Positions 1-6,335 of a stretch of DNA of 10,612 bases are shown here, one piece after another. The notes beneath the pieces were generated by a model. It had not been told where the DNA came from. It did not search any database and was given only the letters and a program-made list of their open reading frames with translations. Origin of the DNA: Alphaproteobacteria bacterium (GTDB lineage Bacteria > Pseudomonadota > Alphaproteobacteria > Micavibrionales > Micavibrionaceae); assembly GCA_023141075.1 (NCBI GenBank), contig JAGLKL010000031.1, positions 1 through 10,612 on the forward strand, given 5' to 3'. The position numbers and the translations under genes are program-made. How positions within the stretch are numbered: position 1 is the first letter of the stretch; each line of letters opens with the position of its first letter.

Positions 1-47
1 TAGAGCCAATTGGTAAATTAGAGCCAGTTGCGCCAGAACCACTTTAG
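1..47 (+). CDS. possible 3' end of an unidentified plus-strand gene
   Basis: Frame 3 is open from the window edge to a TAG at 45-47 and would encode the tail EPIGKLEPVAPEPL. This is a Pro/Glu-rich, weakly repetitive C-terminus (EP-I, EP-V, EP-L). The other two plus frames close almost at once, at 1-3 and 14-16. A strong terminator hairpin follows 36 nt later, which suits a gene end here. The fragment is too short to identify, and an open frame of this length could be chance. Confidence 0.3.
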   Translation, partial: EPIGKLEPVAPEPL

Positions 48-83
48 TCTGTAGGTTTAGACCCTCCTAGGATACGTAAACAA

Positions 84-109
84 AAAAGCGCCGTTATTAC
101 GGCGCTTTT
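84..109. terminator. bidirectional intrinsic terminator
   Basis: An 11-bp perfect stem (84-94 with 99-109, core GCGCCG/CGGCGC) has a 4-nt loop and lies between an A-run and a T-run. Read on the minus strand it is followed by six T. Read on the plus strand it ends in TTTT. It would end the gene upstream on the plus strand. It would also end the carD-like transcript, whose stop codon lay only about 28 nt away before the element at 139-411 inserted. Confidence 0.85.
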
Positions 110-169
110 ATAGATTATTATTCAACCGGCTTAACCTAGGGTCAGGACCTATTAATTATGTACAATTCT

Positions 170-269
170 GTTTAAATTTACAGGTAAAGGATCGATTTTT
201 TGGCTCGCAGGACATGCCGAAGCATATTCAAGAGACAAAAAAGATGATAGTTTACCTGTAAATTTAAAC
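170..269. repeat. internal perfect inverted repeat (hairpin 1 of the element)
   Basis: Positions 170-188 and 251-269 are perfect 19-bp reverse complements (arm GTTTAAATTTACAGGTAAA), separated by 62 bp. They are nested inside the element's outer inverted ends. In RNA or single-stranded DNA this would form a long stable stem. Confidence 0.9.
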
Positions 270-277
270 CCGTCAGG

Positions 278-380
278 GCGCTGCAAATTTTTGTATCTGT
301 TCGTGAAAACCGCTTGGTAATAGAACCACTATGACCTGCGCGTTTTTCACGGAACATCTTTTCAAAAATTATGCGTGCGC
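278..380. repeat. internal imperfect inverted repeat (hairpin 2 of the element)
   Basis: Positions 278-309 pair imperfectly with 344-380. The blocks are GCGC/GCGC, GCAAATTTTTG against CAAAAATTATGC, TGTTC/GAACA, and CGTGAAAA/TTTTCACG, with a few bulges and a loop of about 34 nt. Together with the 170-269 repeat this gives a two-hairpin architecture inside the element. Confidence 0.75.
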
Positions 381-410
381 AGAATGGATATAATTAATTA
401 GATCCTGACC

Positions 411-983
411 CTAAGCAGCTTTTGCCTCTTGTTCTTCTTCGAGGTTAAGTACGCCATCTTCACAGTTAGCGGCGGGCTGTTTGATTTTACCCATAATGTC
501 TTCCAGCTTTTCAGTGGCTTTGTTTTCCGGGATGTTGTCAACAGCGGCTACTTCGCGGGCAAGTCTTTCCAGCGCAGACTGGTAGATCTGACGCTCAGAG
601 TAAGATTGCTCGGTATCGTCGTTACTGCGCTTCAAGTCGCGCAAAACTTCAGCGATAGAAACCGGATCACCGGAATTGATTTTTGTTTCGTATTCCTGTG
701 CACGGCGGCTCCACATTGTGCGACGGACGCGTGAGCGGCCTTTCAATGTTTCCAGAGCATCATCAAGATGTGCTGTAGTGCTGAGTTTACGAAGGCCGGA
801 TGTTTCGGCTTTTGCTACAGGAATTTTCAGACGCATGCGATCCTTTTCAAAGCTAACGACGTATAAGCTGAGTTCCATACCCGCAATTGTTTGTGTTTCA
901 ATTCCTTCAACTTGACCTACACCGTGTGCAGGATATACAACGCAGTCACCAGTATTAAAATTAAAAGTATCGTTATTTGCCAT
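411..983 (-). CDS. carD: CarD/CdnL-family RNA polymerase-binding transcriptional regulator
   Basis: This 190-residue protein is a CarD/CdnL global regulator. Such proteins bind the RNA polymerase beta subunit and stabilise open promoter complexes, notably at rRNA and growth genes. The N-terminal RNAP-interaction domain (about residues 8-68) shows FNTGDCVVYPAHGVGQV and VSFEKDRMRLKIP. The helical C-terminal domain (about 69-150) shows SRVRRTMWSRRAQEYE with the tryptophan (W91) that the family uses to wedge the promoter bubble, then SIAEVLRDL and EQSYSERQIY. The last 35 or so residues are an acidic, Ala-rich tail. The ATG at 983 follows a purine-rich AAGGAAAAGG. A near-consensus promoter lies about 155 nt upstream. 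The stop codon TAG abuts a mobile element whose first base supplies the G, and the protein is unchanged because the reconstructed empty site also reads TAG. Confidence 0.96.
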   Translation of the reverse strand: MANNDTFNFNTGDCVVYPAHGVGQVEGIETQTIAGMELSLYVVSFEKDRMRLKIPVAKAETSGLRKLSTTAHLDDALETLKGRSRVRRTMWSRRAQEYETKINSGDPVSIAEVLRDLKRSNDDTEQSYSERQIYQSALERLAREVAAVDNIPENKATEKLEDIMGKIKQPAANCEDGVLNLEEEQEAKAA

Positions 984-1053
984 TATGCTATTACCTTTTC
1001 CTTTTTTCGTGTTTTCTTTTACTCGCTTTTATTTTTAATCAAGTAGGCTAGAA

Positions 1054-1112
1054 TAGAAGTGAAAAAAATGGAGCAACCAAAATCATGGCAAGAAAGGTTG
1101 CTCTTACTTCTA
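1054..1112 (-). promoter_or_regulatory. leader hairpin with U-tract: candidate attenuator or small-RNA terminator
   Basis: On the minus strand, GAGCAACC (1103-1096) pairs perfectly with GGTTGCTC (1078-1071) across a 17-nt loop. Two bases later comes a run of seven T (1068-1062), the layout of an intrinsic terminator. A further 7 bp (1112-1106 with 1060-1054, TAGAAGT/ACTTCTA) can extend the stem and would bury the U-tract in an internal loop. The structure lies between the promoter at 1145-1173 and carD, so it would either release a short RNA of about 75-80 nt or attenuate carD transcription. Confidence 0.55.
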
Positions 1113-1144
1113 TGTGATGCCCCTATTAACTTGACATAGCGCGG

Positions 1145-1173
1145 AGTATAGCAAAAAATTCACAATTTTTCAA
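1145..1173 (-). promoter_or_regulatory. sigma-70-type promoter for carD
   Basis: Read on the minus strand, a -35 box TTGAAA (1173-1168) is followed by a 17-bp spacer and a -10 box TATACT (1150-1145). Both boxes match consensus in five of six positions. Transcription would start near 1138, giving carD a leader of about 155 nt. Confidence 0.75.
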
Positions 1174-1295
1174 CCGGATTGATGTGGAAAAGGTAAAAAA
1201 TTTACATAATAAATATTATTCTTATGGTAAAACGCTGTTAAATAAGCATTATCGGACGGCTTGTCGGCATGTCAGCAAGAGGGTAATATCGCCAT

Positions 1296-1736
1296 ATGAT
1301 AGCCTCTCATTTAACGTTGCAGAAACCTCTGGAAGATTATATTGAGCTGTTCGAAAAAGCGACGGCGCGTTCTTTGTCGCTGTTTGACCCATTATTGGAT
1401 GAGGGTTTTATTTTTGAAGATCCATATCAAAAAGTGATGGGGGTCGGCGGATTTAAAGCTTTGATGAAAGGGCGTTTTTTCTTGTATGAGAAGAACGCTA
1501 AAGACAAAAGTTCTTTGCACTACCGGGTGCATGATTTTTCTTGGGGGCGTCGTGAGGATGTGGCCTATATGTATTGGAGTATGATTTTTTCGACGGGTAA
1601 AGGTGAGCAGGAGGTTTCATTTGAAGGCATGAGTGAATTATTCTTGTCTAATAACGGGAAGCTTCTATCGCATCGTGACTTCTGGAGCAGGCATGAGGCT
1701 TTTTATGTGAAGGGGTACAAGGCTCTTAAATTGTAG
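1296..1736 (+). CDS. SnoaL-like / nuclear transport factor 2 (NTF2)-fold protein
   Basis: This 146-residue protein has the size and pattern of a single NTF2-like cone domain: an N-terminal helix with YIELFEKATARSLSLFDPLLDEGFIFEDPYQKVMGVGGFKALM (about residues 15-57), then alternating strands ending in a SHRDFWSR motif (125-132). In SnoaL-like families the FxDP and HxDxW-type motifs line a small hydrophobic pocket. Members range from cyclases and isomerases to proteins with no known activity, so no reaction can be assigned. The ATG at 1296 has an AGAGGG about 12 nt upstream, slightly far but usable. Possible -35/-10 boxes are TTTACA (1201-1206) and TATGGT (1223-1228). The 3' end overlaps the convergent LD-carboxypeptidase gene by 11 bp. 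In many proteobacteria such proteins sit near short-chain dehydrogenases, but none is seen here. Confidence 0.75.
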   Translation: MIASHLTLQKPLEDYIELFEKATARSLSLFDPLLDEGFIFEDPYQKVMGVGGFKALMKGRFFLYEKNAKDKSSLHYRVHDFSWGRREDVAYMYWSMIFSTGKGEQEVSFEGMSELFLSNNGKLLSHRDFWSRHEAFYVKGYKALKL

Positions 1737-2667
1737 CGCTTTTTTCTATTTTGAATGAAAGATCAGTTGTGTCGATCGAGGCAGATGCGCCGATGGGGAA
1801 GCTGTATAAATTCTTATCATGGCCAAAGGGCATATTATAGAGCACGGGGATATCCAGACCTTCTATGTGTTCGCGGATGATGTCTTCCAGTGTGTAGCCG
1901 TAAGGACGGCCTGTATCCTGAAGGTTTGTGAATTCTCCAAAGACGATTGCAGATGATTTTTCAAAAACGCCCAAGCGACGTAGTTGCATGAGCATACGAT
2001 CAATGCGGCTGATTTCTTCATTACAGTCTTCAAGGAAGAGGATGGCTTTGTCACAAAAATTACAAGGCATGGTTTGCGGCAGATATTGGAACAAGCTCAA
2101 ATTTCCTCCAACAAGTCGTCCTGAAGCTTTGCCTTCATGTAGGACAGTATCGGTGTGTAGCGGATAGCTTACATTTTCTTTGCCACCAAGCAGAGAAAGG
2201 AGGTGAGCCATTTGCTCTTTGTTATATTTATGCAGGTTTTTATAGACCGGGCCGTGGAAAGTGGTGATCCCGGTATGGGCGTATAGTGCATTAATCAAGG
2301 CTGTGGCATCGCTAAAGCCGATAACAGGTTTGGGTGTGCCGCGTTTGAGTGGCGCAAATTTCAGGGCGTTGAGCAGGTGTAAGCATCCGTTGCCGCCTCC
2401 TGCTACCCAGAGTGCGTCGATATCCTCGCGTTGCCACAATCCCTGAAAAGCCAAGGCTTTTTGCAGCACGTTTCCTGCGCTCTGGTTTTTGCGTTCATAG
2501 GTCTGAGGGTGGATAAACGTCTTATAGCCAAGATTTTCCATATGTTGGCTGGATCGTTCCATATCTTCAGCATCGACCCAGCTCGATGGTGCGAATACGC
2601 CGATTGTTCCCCCTTTTATGAGGGCGCGGGGCAATGTGACAGAAAAAGAGGCATTGTCTTGGTTCAT
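1726..2667 (-). CDS. S66-family LD-carboxypeptidase (LdcA-like)
   Basis: This 313-residue protein belongs to peptidase family S66. Its classic member, LdcA, removes the terminal D-alanine from cytoplasmic murein tetrapeptides during peptidoglycan recycling. The full fold is present: KGGTIGVFAPSS (18-29), the glycine-rich AGGGNGCLHLLN (89-100), the nucleophile elbow GFSDAT with Ser119, LFLEDCNEE with Glu213, and PFGHDK with His283. The spacing closely matches the Ser-Glu-His triad of LdcA. The segment RIDRMLMQLRRLGVF (221-235) also looks LdcA-like, whereas the related MccF microcin-immunity peptidases are usually longer. There is no signal peptide, consistent with a cytoplasmic enzyme. The ATG at 2667 lies 4 nt after the stop of the adenylate-forming gene, so it is probably translated from a shared mRNA. 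The 3' end overlaps the SnoaL-like gene on the other strand. Confidence 0.93.
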   Translation of the reverse strand: MNQDNASFSVTLPRALIKGGTIGVFAPSSWVDAEDMERSSQHMENLGYKTFIHPQTYERKNQSAGNVLQKALAFQGLWQREDIDALWVAGGGNGCLHLLNALKFAPLKRGTPKPVIGFSDATALINALYAHTGITTFHGPVYKNLHKYNKEQMAHLLSLLGGKENVSYPLHTDTVLHEGKASGRLVGGNLSLFQYLPQTMPCNFCDKAILFLEDCNEEISRIDRMLMQLRRLGVFEKSSAIVFGEFTNLQDTGRPYGYTLEDIIREHIEGLDIPVLYNMPFGHDKNLYSFPIGASASIDTTDLSFKIEKSATI

Positions 2668-2671
2668 AAGT

Positions 2672-4147
2672 TTAAGAGACCTTTTTCTTTTGTGCCTTGT
2701 CCAGAATTATAGCACTATTTTGCTCTTTAGACGGTTTGGGCTGGATTTCCTTAAATTTCTTGTAACTTCCGAGTTTATCAGGCAGGTCATCTTTCGGGCT
2801 GATTATTTTATATTTAGCGGCAAAGTCGTGCTCAATATGGTGTGGGAAGGAAACGGTAATGAGCCTGTAATTGGTAAAGACCGGTTTTAGCACTTCAATG
2901 ACTGTTTTTCTGATTTTTTCTTTTTTTGTATGGTCAGAAAGAACAAAACTTATATCAAGGTGATGGGGATTGCCTAAATTGTCATCTTTATGACGCAGTA
3001 TAAAATCAATGATCGGATCGTTTAAGGCTTTGTTCAATTCGTTAATGAAGATGTTAAAAAACGAGGGGAAGTACATATAGCCGTCAGCGCCGATCAGGTA
3101 GTCGGTGTTGCGCCCCTCAAGAAATGTGATTTTCTGCGATCCGTCATCATAATTAATAACGCGTCCCATATCTTCGATTTTATAACGGATCAAAGGGAAG
3201 GCCTTTTGGTGGTACGTGGTGACAAGGATTGAATTGCCGGAGCCTTGTTCAAGATAGACATAGTTGTTTAATACACTGTAATCGAAGCTGCTCAAAGAAG
3301 ATTGGTGGGCAATCATGCCGCATTCTGCTGTGCCGTAACTGCACTGAATATCGCTGCCGGGGAACATTGTCTGAATAAATGTTTTGTTGCAATCGGGAAA
3401 GTAAGCGCCACTGATGTTGATATATCGGAGAGGTTCGTATGGAGCAATGTTCTCTTCGTACATGATATGGGCTATGCGTTGCAATGCATGGGGGATTGTT
3501 ATTAGTGAGGTTGCTTTTGTATTTTTGAGCGTGGTCAGAAGTTGTCCGGCGGTATCTGCGGTGATGTCCTCAAAAGGCAATACGGTTAGGCCGAAGAGGT
3601 GGTACAGGACGTTGTTACGCTGGGCAAAATCATTGGTGAAATATGAGTTTTTTGGCATGAAGGCGACAAAGTTTTGTCCACGTTTCCATCCATTCTTGTT
3701 TAAGGCATGGAGGATTGATCCGGCGTAGATCTTACTATCGTGATAATCAAGCCATCGCTGTGTTGATGACCCGCCTAATGATAGCGAGGTTGTAAAATCT
3801 TTTTTGTAAAAGCAGCGTTTTAATAATGTCCAGAAAGAAGGGGGGCTGTCTTTGGTAAAGAGTTCTTTTTTGCCTTCCAGTTCGTCTGAGCAAAACTCTT
3901 TATTGTGGATATTGAGCTGACGCTTGTCAATTATGGGGAGATGGGAGAATGCATAATCGAACTCTTCATCTGTGAAGTCTTTTTCACCGTTAACAAAAGC
4001 AGAATATTTATCTTTGTAATAGGGGCAGTGCGTATTGGCATGGCTAATGATATTTGTTAGGCGCTTCCGGCGCGAGTCCGGGGTTTCTGTTTGCGATGTA
4101 ATTGGTATAGTCAAGCCATAGCCAAGTATATTATGCAATAGACACAT
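2672..4147 (-). CDS. PaaK/CapK-like adenylate-forming (AMP-binding, ANL superfamily) protein
   Basis: This protein of 491 residues resembles phenylacetate-CoA ligase and CapK/coenzyme F390 synthetase-like proteins, which activate a carboxylate as acyl-AMP. Family marks are the N-terminal RRKRLTNIISHANTHCPYYKDKY (about 26-48), the adenine-pocket motif SYGTAECG (270-277), RYKIEDMGRV (321-330, with the ribose-binding Asp) and GRNTDYLIGADG (345-356). The phosphate-binding loop is degenerate: GGSSTQRW (125-132) stands where relatives have SGTTGKP. The product may therefore have altered chemistry or be inactive. The open frame extends back to 4402, but I chose the ATG at 4147 because the longer form would overlap the DHH gene by over 230 bp and its extra residues look like antisense translation. 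The ribosome site is weak. It sits 16 nt after the DHH gene and 4 nt before the LD-carboxypeptidase. The substrate is unknown. Confidence 0.8.
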   Translation of the reverse strand: MCLLHNILGYGLTIPITSQTETPDSRRKRLTNIISHANTHCPYYKDKYSAFVNGEKDFTDEEFDYAFSHLPIIDKRQLNIHNKEFCSDELEGKKELFTKDSPPSFWTLLKRCFYKKDFTTSLSLGGSSTQRWLDYHDSKIYAGSILHALNKNGWKRGQNFVAFMPKNSYFTNDFAQRNNVLYHLFGLTVLPFEDITADTAGQLLTTLKNTKATSLITIPHALQRIAHIMYEENIAPYEPLRYINISGAYFPDCNKTFIQTMFPGSDIQCSYGTAECGMIAHQSSLSSFDYSVLNNYVYLEQGSGNSILVTTYHQKAFPLIRYKIEDMGRVINYDDGSQKITFLEGRNTDYLIGADGYMYFPSFFNIFINELNKALNDPIIDFILRHKDDNLGNPHHLDISFVLSDHTKKEKIRKTVIEVLKPVFTNYRLITVSFPHHIEHDFAAKYKIISPKDDLPDKLGSYKKFKEIQPKPSKEQNSAIILDKAQKKKVS

Positions 4148-4163
4148 ATAAATATCTTGTTGT

Positions 4164-5123
4164 TTAACCGTCCTGATTAATTTGTTCGCGCAGTTCTTGC
4201 AGGACGTCTTCTGCCTGCATATTTGAAATCTGGCAAGTGCCGGCTGCATGGTGTCCGCCCCCGCCATATTTGAGCATAAGTTCTCCGATATCTGTTTTGC
4301 TGGAGCGATCAAGAATGGATTTACCGGTTGCGAAAACGGTGTTTTGTTTATTCTTGCCCCAGATAACATGAATGGAAATATTACATTGCGGAAAAAGGGC
4401 ATAAATCATAAAGCGGTTTCCTGCCCAAATCGTTTCTTCTTTACGTAAATCGAGCACAACCAGATTATTATACACTGTGCTACAGCGCTCTATTTGTTCG
4501 CGGCATTTGATCTGGTGTGTGTAGTATAGATCTATGCGTTCCTTAACGTCGGGAAGATTGAGAATATCTTTGATATTATTGTGGTCACGGCAAAAATCGA
4601 TCAGCTTCATCATAAGCTGGTAATTGGAGATGTTGAAATCGCGGAAGCGGCCAAGACCGGTACGTGCGTCCATCAAAAAACTCAGTAGCCCCCATCCTTC
4701 AGGAGCCAGAATTTCTTCTTTGGTAAATTGGGCGGAATCGGCTTTGTCTACTGCTTCCATCATATCATCTGAAATTCTCGGGAAAGTTTTTTTGCCTCCG
4801 AAATAATCATAAACCACGCGGGCTGCGGAAGGGGCATCTGTATCCATAATGTGATTATCCGGCTGTCCTTTTATACGGGTCGTCTCACTGGCATGGTGGT
4901 CAAAGACCAGATATGCGCCTGCGTTATAAGGAAGGTTGGTCGTGAGATCATTTTTTGTGACATCGATAAAACCGTCCTGCATGTCTTTGGGGTGGGCAAA
5001 TAATATGTCATCGATCAATTCCAGCTCTTTGAGCAAAACGCCACATACAAGTCCGTCCATATCGCTGCGTGTTATCAGACGGTATTTCTTTCCAGATTCT
5101 GGCATGATTTTTTTGGTATTCAT
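4164..5123 (-). CDS. DHH/DHHA1-family phosphoesterase (exopolyphosphatase-like)
   Basis: This 319-residue protein belongs to the DHH phosphoesterases, Mn2+-dependent enzymes that include RecJ, nanoRNases/pAp phosphatases, c-di-AMP phosphodiesterases and exopolyphosphatases. The metal-binding DHH domain shows SDMDG (20-24, motif I) and VFDHHAS (73-79, the DHH triad at 75-77). Asp94 in MDTDAPSAARVVYDYF belongs to the usual motif around DxPS. The C-terminal DHHA1 domain ends with GGGGHHAAGTC (287-297), the substrate-binding loop. The length is right for a complete two-domain enzyme, and it has no CBS, PAS or membrane domain. It is the first gene of a minus-strand operon with the adenylate-forming protein and LD-carboxypeptidase. 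It has only a weak AGAG ribosome-binding candidate ahead of the ATG at 5123. Which phosphate ester or nucleotide it cleaves cannot be told from sequence. Confidence 0.88.
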   Translation of the reverse strand: MNTKKIMPESGKKYRLITRSDMDGLVCGVLLKELELIDDILFAHPKDMQDGFIDVTKNDLTTNLPYNAGAYLVFDHHASETTRIKGQPDNHIMDTDAPSAARVVYDYFGGKKTFPRISDDMMEAVDKADSAQFTKEEILAPEGWGLLSFLMDARTGLGRFRDFNISNYQLMMKLIDFCRDHNNIKDILNLPDVKERIDLYYTHQIKCREQIERCSTVYNNLVVLDLRKEETIWAGNRFMIYALFPQCNISIHVIWGKNKQNTVFATGKSILDRSSKTDIGELMLKYGGGGHHAAGTCQISNMQAEDVLQELREQINQDG

Positions 5124-5225
5124 TTTTAAGACAGCTCTTTCTAAATTTTTGAATTTTCCTAGAGTAGGGTGGGCATGAGTTAGACAGACAAAACCATAAG
5201 AAAAATAATGTTATTACTATTTACC

Positions 5226-5269
5226 AAAAAAATCATAACGCGTTCCTTCCTTCAGGGGAAGGGGTGTTA
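5226..5269 (-). terminator. probable terminator of the glycosylation operon
   Basis: On the minus strand, downstream of the GtrB-like gene, CCTTCC (5262-5257) pairs with GGAAGG (5250-5245) around a 6-nt loop. The flanking TAAC (5269-5266) can pair with GTTA (5239-5236). Three bases later comes a run of seven T (5232-5226). The stem is interrupted, so the terminator is plausible rather than strong. The rest of the 180-bp gap 5124-5303 should hold the promoter of the DHH operon, but I see no convincing -35/-10 pair. Confidence 0.45.
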
Positions 5270-5303
5270 GGGTCAGTATCTATTCTGTCCTCATATCTGT
5301 AGA

Positions 5304-6275
5304 TTATTTGTAGATATGTTCGATAAAATAGATGGGGCGTTTTTTTGCTTCGCCGAAAATGCGTCCGACATATTCTCCGAGTATGCCTATGCTTAAAAGC
5401 TGTAAGCCGCTTAAAAAGGAGATCATCACTGTTAATGATGCGTAACCGGGGACATCGACGCCACCCACTATTGTTCTGATGATGATGAAAATAGCGAACA
5501 TAAAAGAGAGAAAGGAAATCAGTAAACCGAAGAAACCGGCAACTTTTAGGGGCACGGTGCTGAACCCTGCGATTCCTTCCATGGCCAGATTCCACAGGCC
5601 TATATAATTCCATTTGGTAGAACCTGCGACGCGTGGCGCACGATTGTAAGGCAATGCGACTTGTTTGTAACCGATCCAAGCAAACAAGCCTTTCATAAAG
5701 CGGTGCTTTTCTCTTAGTTGGCGCAGGGCTTCAATAGAGCGCTTATTCATCAAGCGGAAATCGCCTGTATTTTTCGGGATTTCAACCCGGTGGGCGATGA
5801 AACTCATAATGCTGTAAAAGCCTTTGGCCGAGATTTTTTTAAACCATGTTTCTCCTTCGCGCATTGTCCGCTGACCATAAACGACATCGGCATTGGTTTC
5901 TTTCCACATCTTGATAAGATCGGGGATAAGTTTCGGCGGGTCTTGTAAGTCAGCGTCGAGAATTATCAGTGCATCACCTGAAACAAGGTCTATTCCTGCA
6001 GTCATGGCGGCTTCTTTACCGAAGTTCCGTGATAAATTAATTATGATTACGCGCTCGTCTTTTTCGCGTAAAGCGCAGAGTTTTTCCAGAGTTGAATCTT
6101 TGCTGCCGTCATTGACATAAACAAATTCTATGTTATAGGGCAGGGTGTCGGTGACTTTGGTGATTTCTTCATGGCACAGATCAATCATCTCTTCTTCGTT
6201 GTAACAAGGTATAACGAAGGACAGGGTTTCTCTTTTAGATGTTGAAGAAGACGTAGAAGATTTTTTTGTTGTCAT
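5304..6275 (-). CDS. GtrB-like polyprenyl-phosphate glycosyltransferase (GT2 family)
   Basis: This 323-residue inner-membrane enzyme resembles GtrB/DPM1-type transferases, which move a sugar from a nucleotide donor to undecaprenyl phosphate on the cytoplasmic face. The GT-A domain begins SFVIPCYNEEE (19-29) and contains YVNDGSKDSTLEKL, NFGKEAAMTAG and the metal/donor motif DADLQDPP (107-114). NTGDFRLM (169-176) and AGSTKW (217-222) follow, both typical of this branch. Two membrane segments (about 244-268 and 280-300) precede the family's EYVGRIFGEAKKRPIY tail. A Ser/Thr/Lys-rich stretch of about 15 residues precedes the catalytic domain. The ATG at 6275 follows AGGGG by about 11 nt. It is the last gene of the minus-strand glycosylation operon, 60 bp after the first GT-C gene, and would supply the lipid-linked sugar used by its neighbours. 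The sugar is unknown, so the symbol gtrB is not assigned. Confidence 0.93.
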   Translation of the reverse strand: MTTKKSSTSSSTSKRETLSFVIPCYNEEEMIDLCHEEITKVTDTLPYNIEFVYVNDGSKDSTLEKLCALREKDERVIIINLSRNFGKEAAMTAGIDLVSGDALIILDADLQDPPKLIPDLIKMWKETNADVVYGQRTMREGETWFKKISAKGFYSIMSFIAHRVEIPKNTGDFRLMNKRSIEALRQLREKHRFMKGLFAWIGYKQVALPYNRAPRVAGSTKWNYIGLWNLAMEGIAGFSTVPLKVAGFFGLLISFLSFMFAIFIIIRTIVGGVDVPGYASLTVMISFLSGLQLLSIGILGEYVGRIFGEAKKRPIYFIEHIYK

Positions 6276-6335
6276 GGGTAAATACGCCCCTAAATTGCTG
6301 TTAATGACTTGTCCTGACTCTAGATTTCTTACAAG

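Larger units (their letters stand above)
139..411. mobile_element. MITE-like non-autonomous element with inverted ends and TA flanks
   Basis: A 273-bp segment has inverted ends of about 20 nt (139-158 and 391-411). Both begin GGGTCAGGA(C/T)CTA and run into an AT-rich TTAATTA; they differ by one substitution and one single-base gap. The dinucleotide TA flanks it on both sides (137-138 and 412-413), as expected for a TA target-site duplication of the IS630/Tc1-mariner kind. No coding frame lies inside. Most of the interior folds into two hairpins, listed separately. The transposase that moved it is not in the window. A REP-type element moved by a Y1 transposase is an alternative that the TA duplication does not exclude. 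Confidence 0.7.

Noticed and set aside
3..30. Near-repeat GAGCCAATTGG / GAGCCAGTTGC at the left edge as a repeat array
   Set aside because: There are only two imperfect copies, best explained as an EP-rich protein tail. Nothing resembles a CRISPR array.
1048..1086. Minus-strand 12-codon frame within the carD leader (possible leader peptide)
   Set aside because: There is no Shine-Dalgarno sequence before its ATG and its codons show no regulatory amino-acid run. Its second half is the U-tract.
1068..1139. Short plus-strand frame of 23 codons in the carD leader region
   Set aside because: It has no clear ribosome site, lies antisense to the leader hairpin, and its Leu run is just the other strand of that hairpin.
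1131..1152. Plus-strand TTGACA at 1131 as a -35 box for the SnoaL-like gene
   Set aside because: The nearest TATA-like hexamer is only about 10 bp away, and that sequence is the complement of the minus-strand -10 box.
2618..2890. Plus-strand frames over the LD-carboxypeptidase and adenylate-forming genes
   Set aside because: They lie antisense to two well-supported genes, have no recognisable domains, and have no sensible ribosome sites.
4148..4402. N-terminal extension of the adenylate-forming frame back to 4402
   Set aside because: It lies antisense-frame over the C-terminal coding region of the DHH gene, whose GGGGHH motif is real. The added residues do not resemble the family, and homologs begin near the ATG at 4147.
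5233..5679. 148-residue minus-strand frame rich in Arg, His and Phe
   Set aside because: It overlaps the C-terminal membrane part of the GtrB-like gene in another frame. Its composition is that of a shadow frame and it has no family features.
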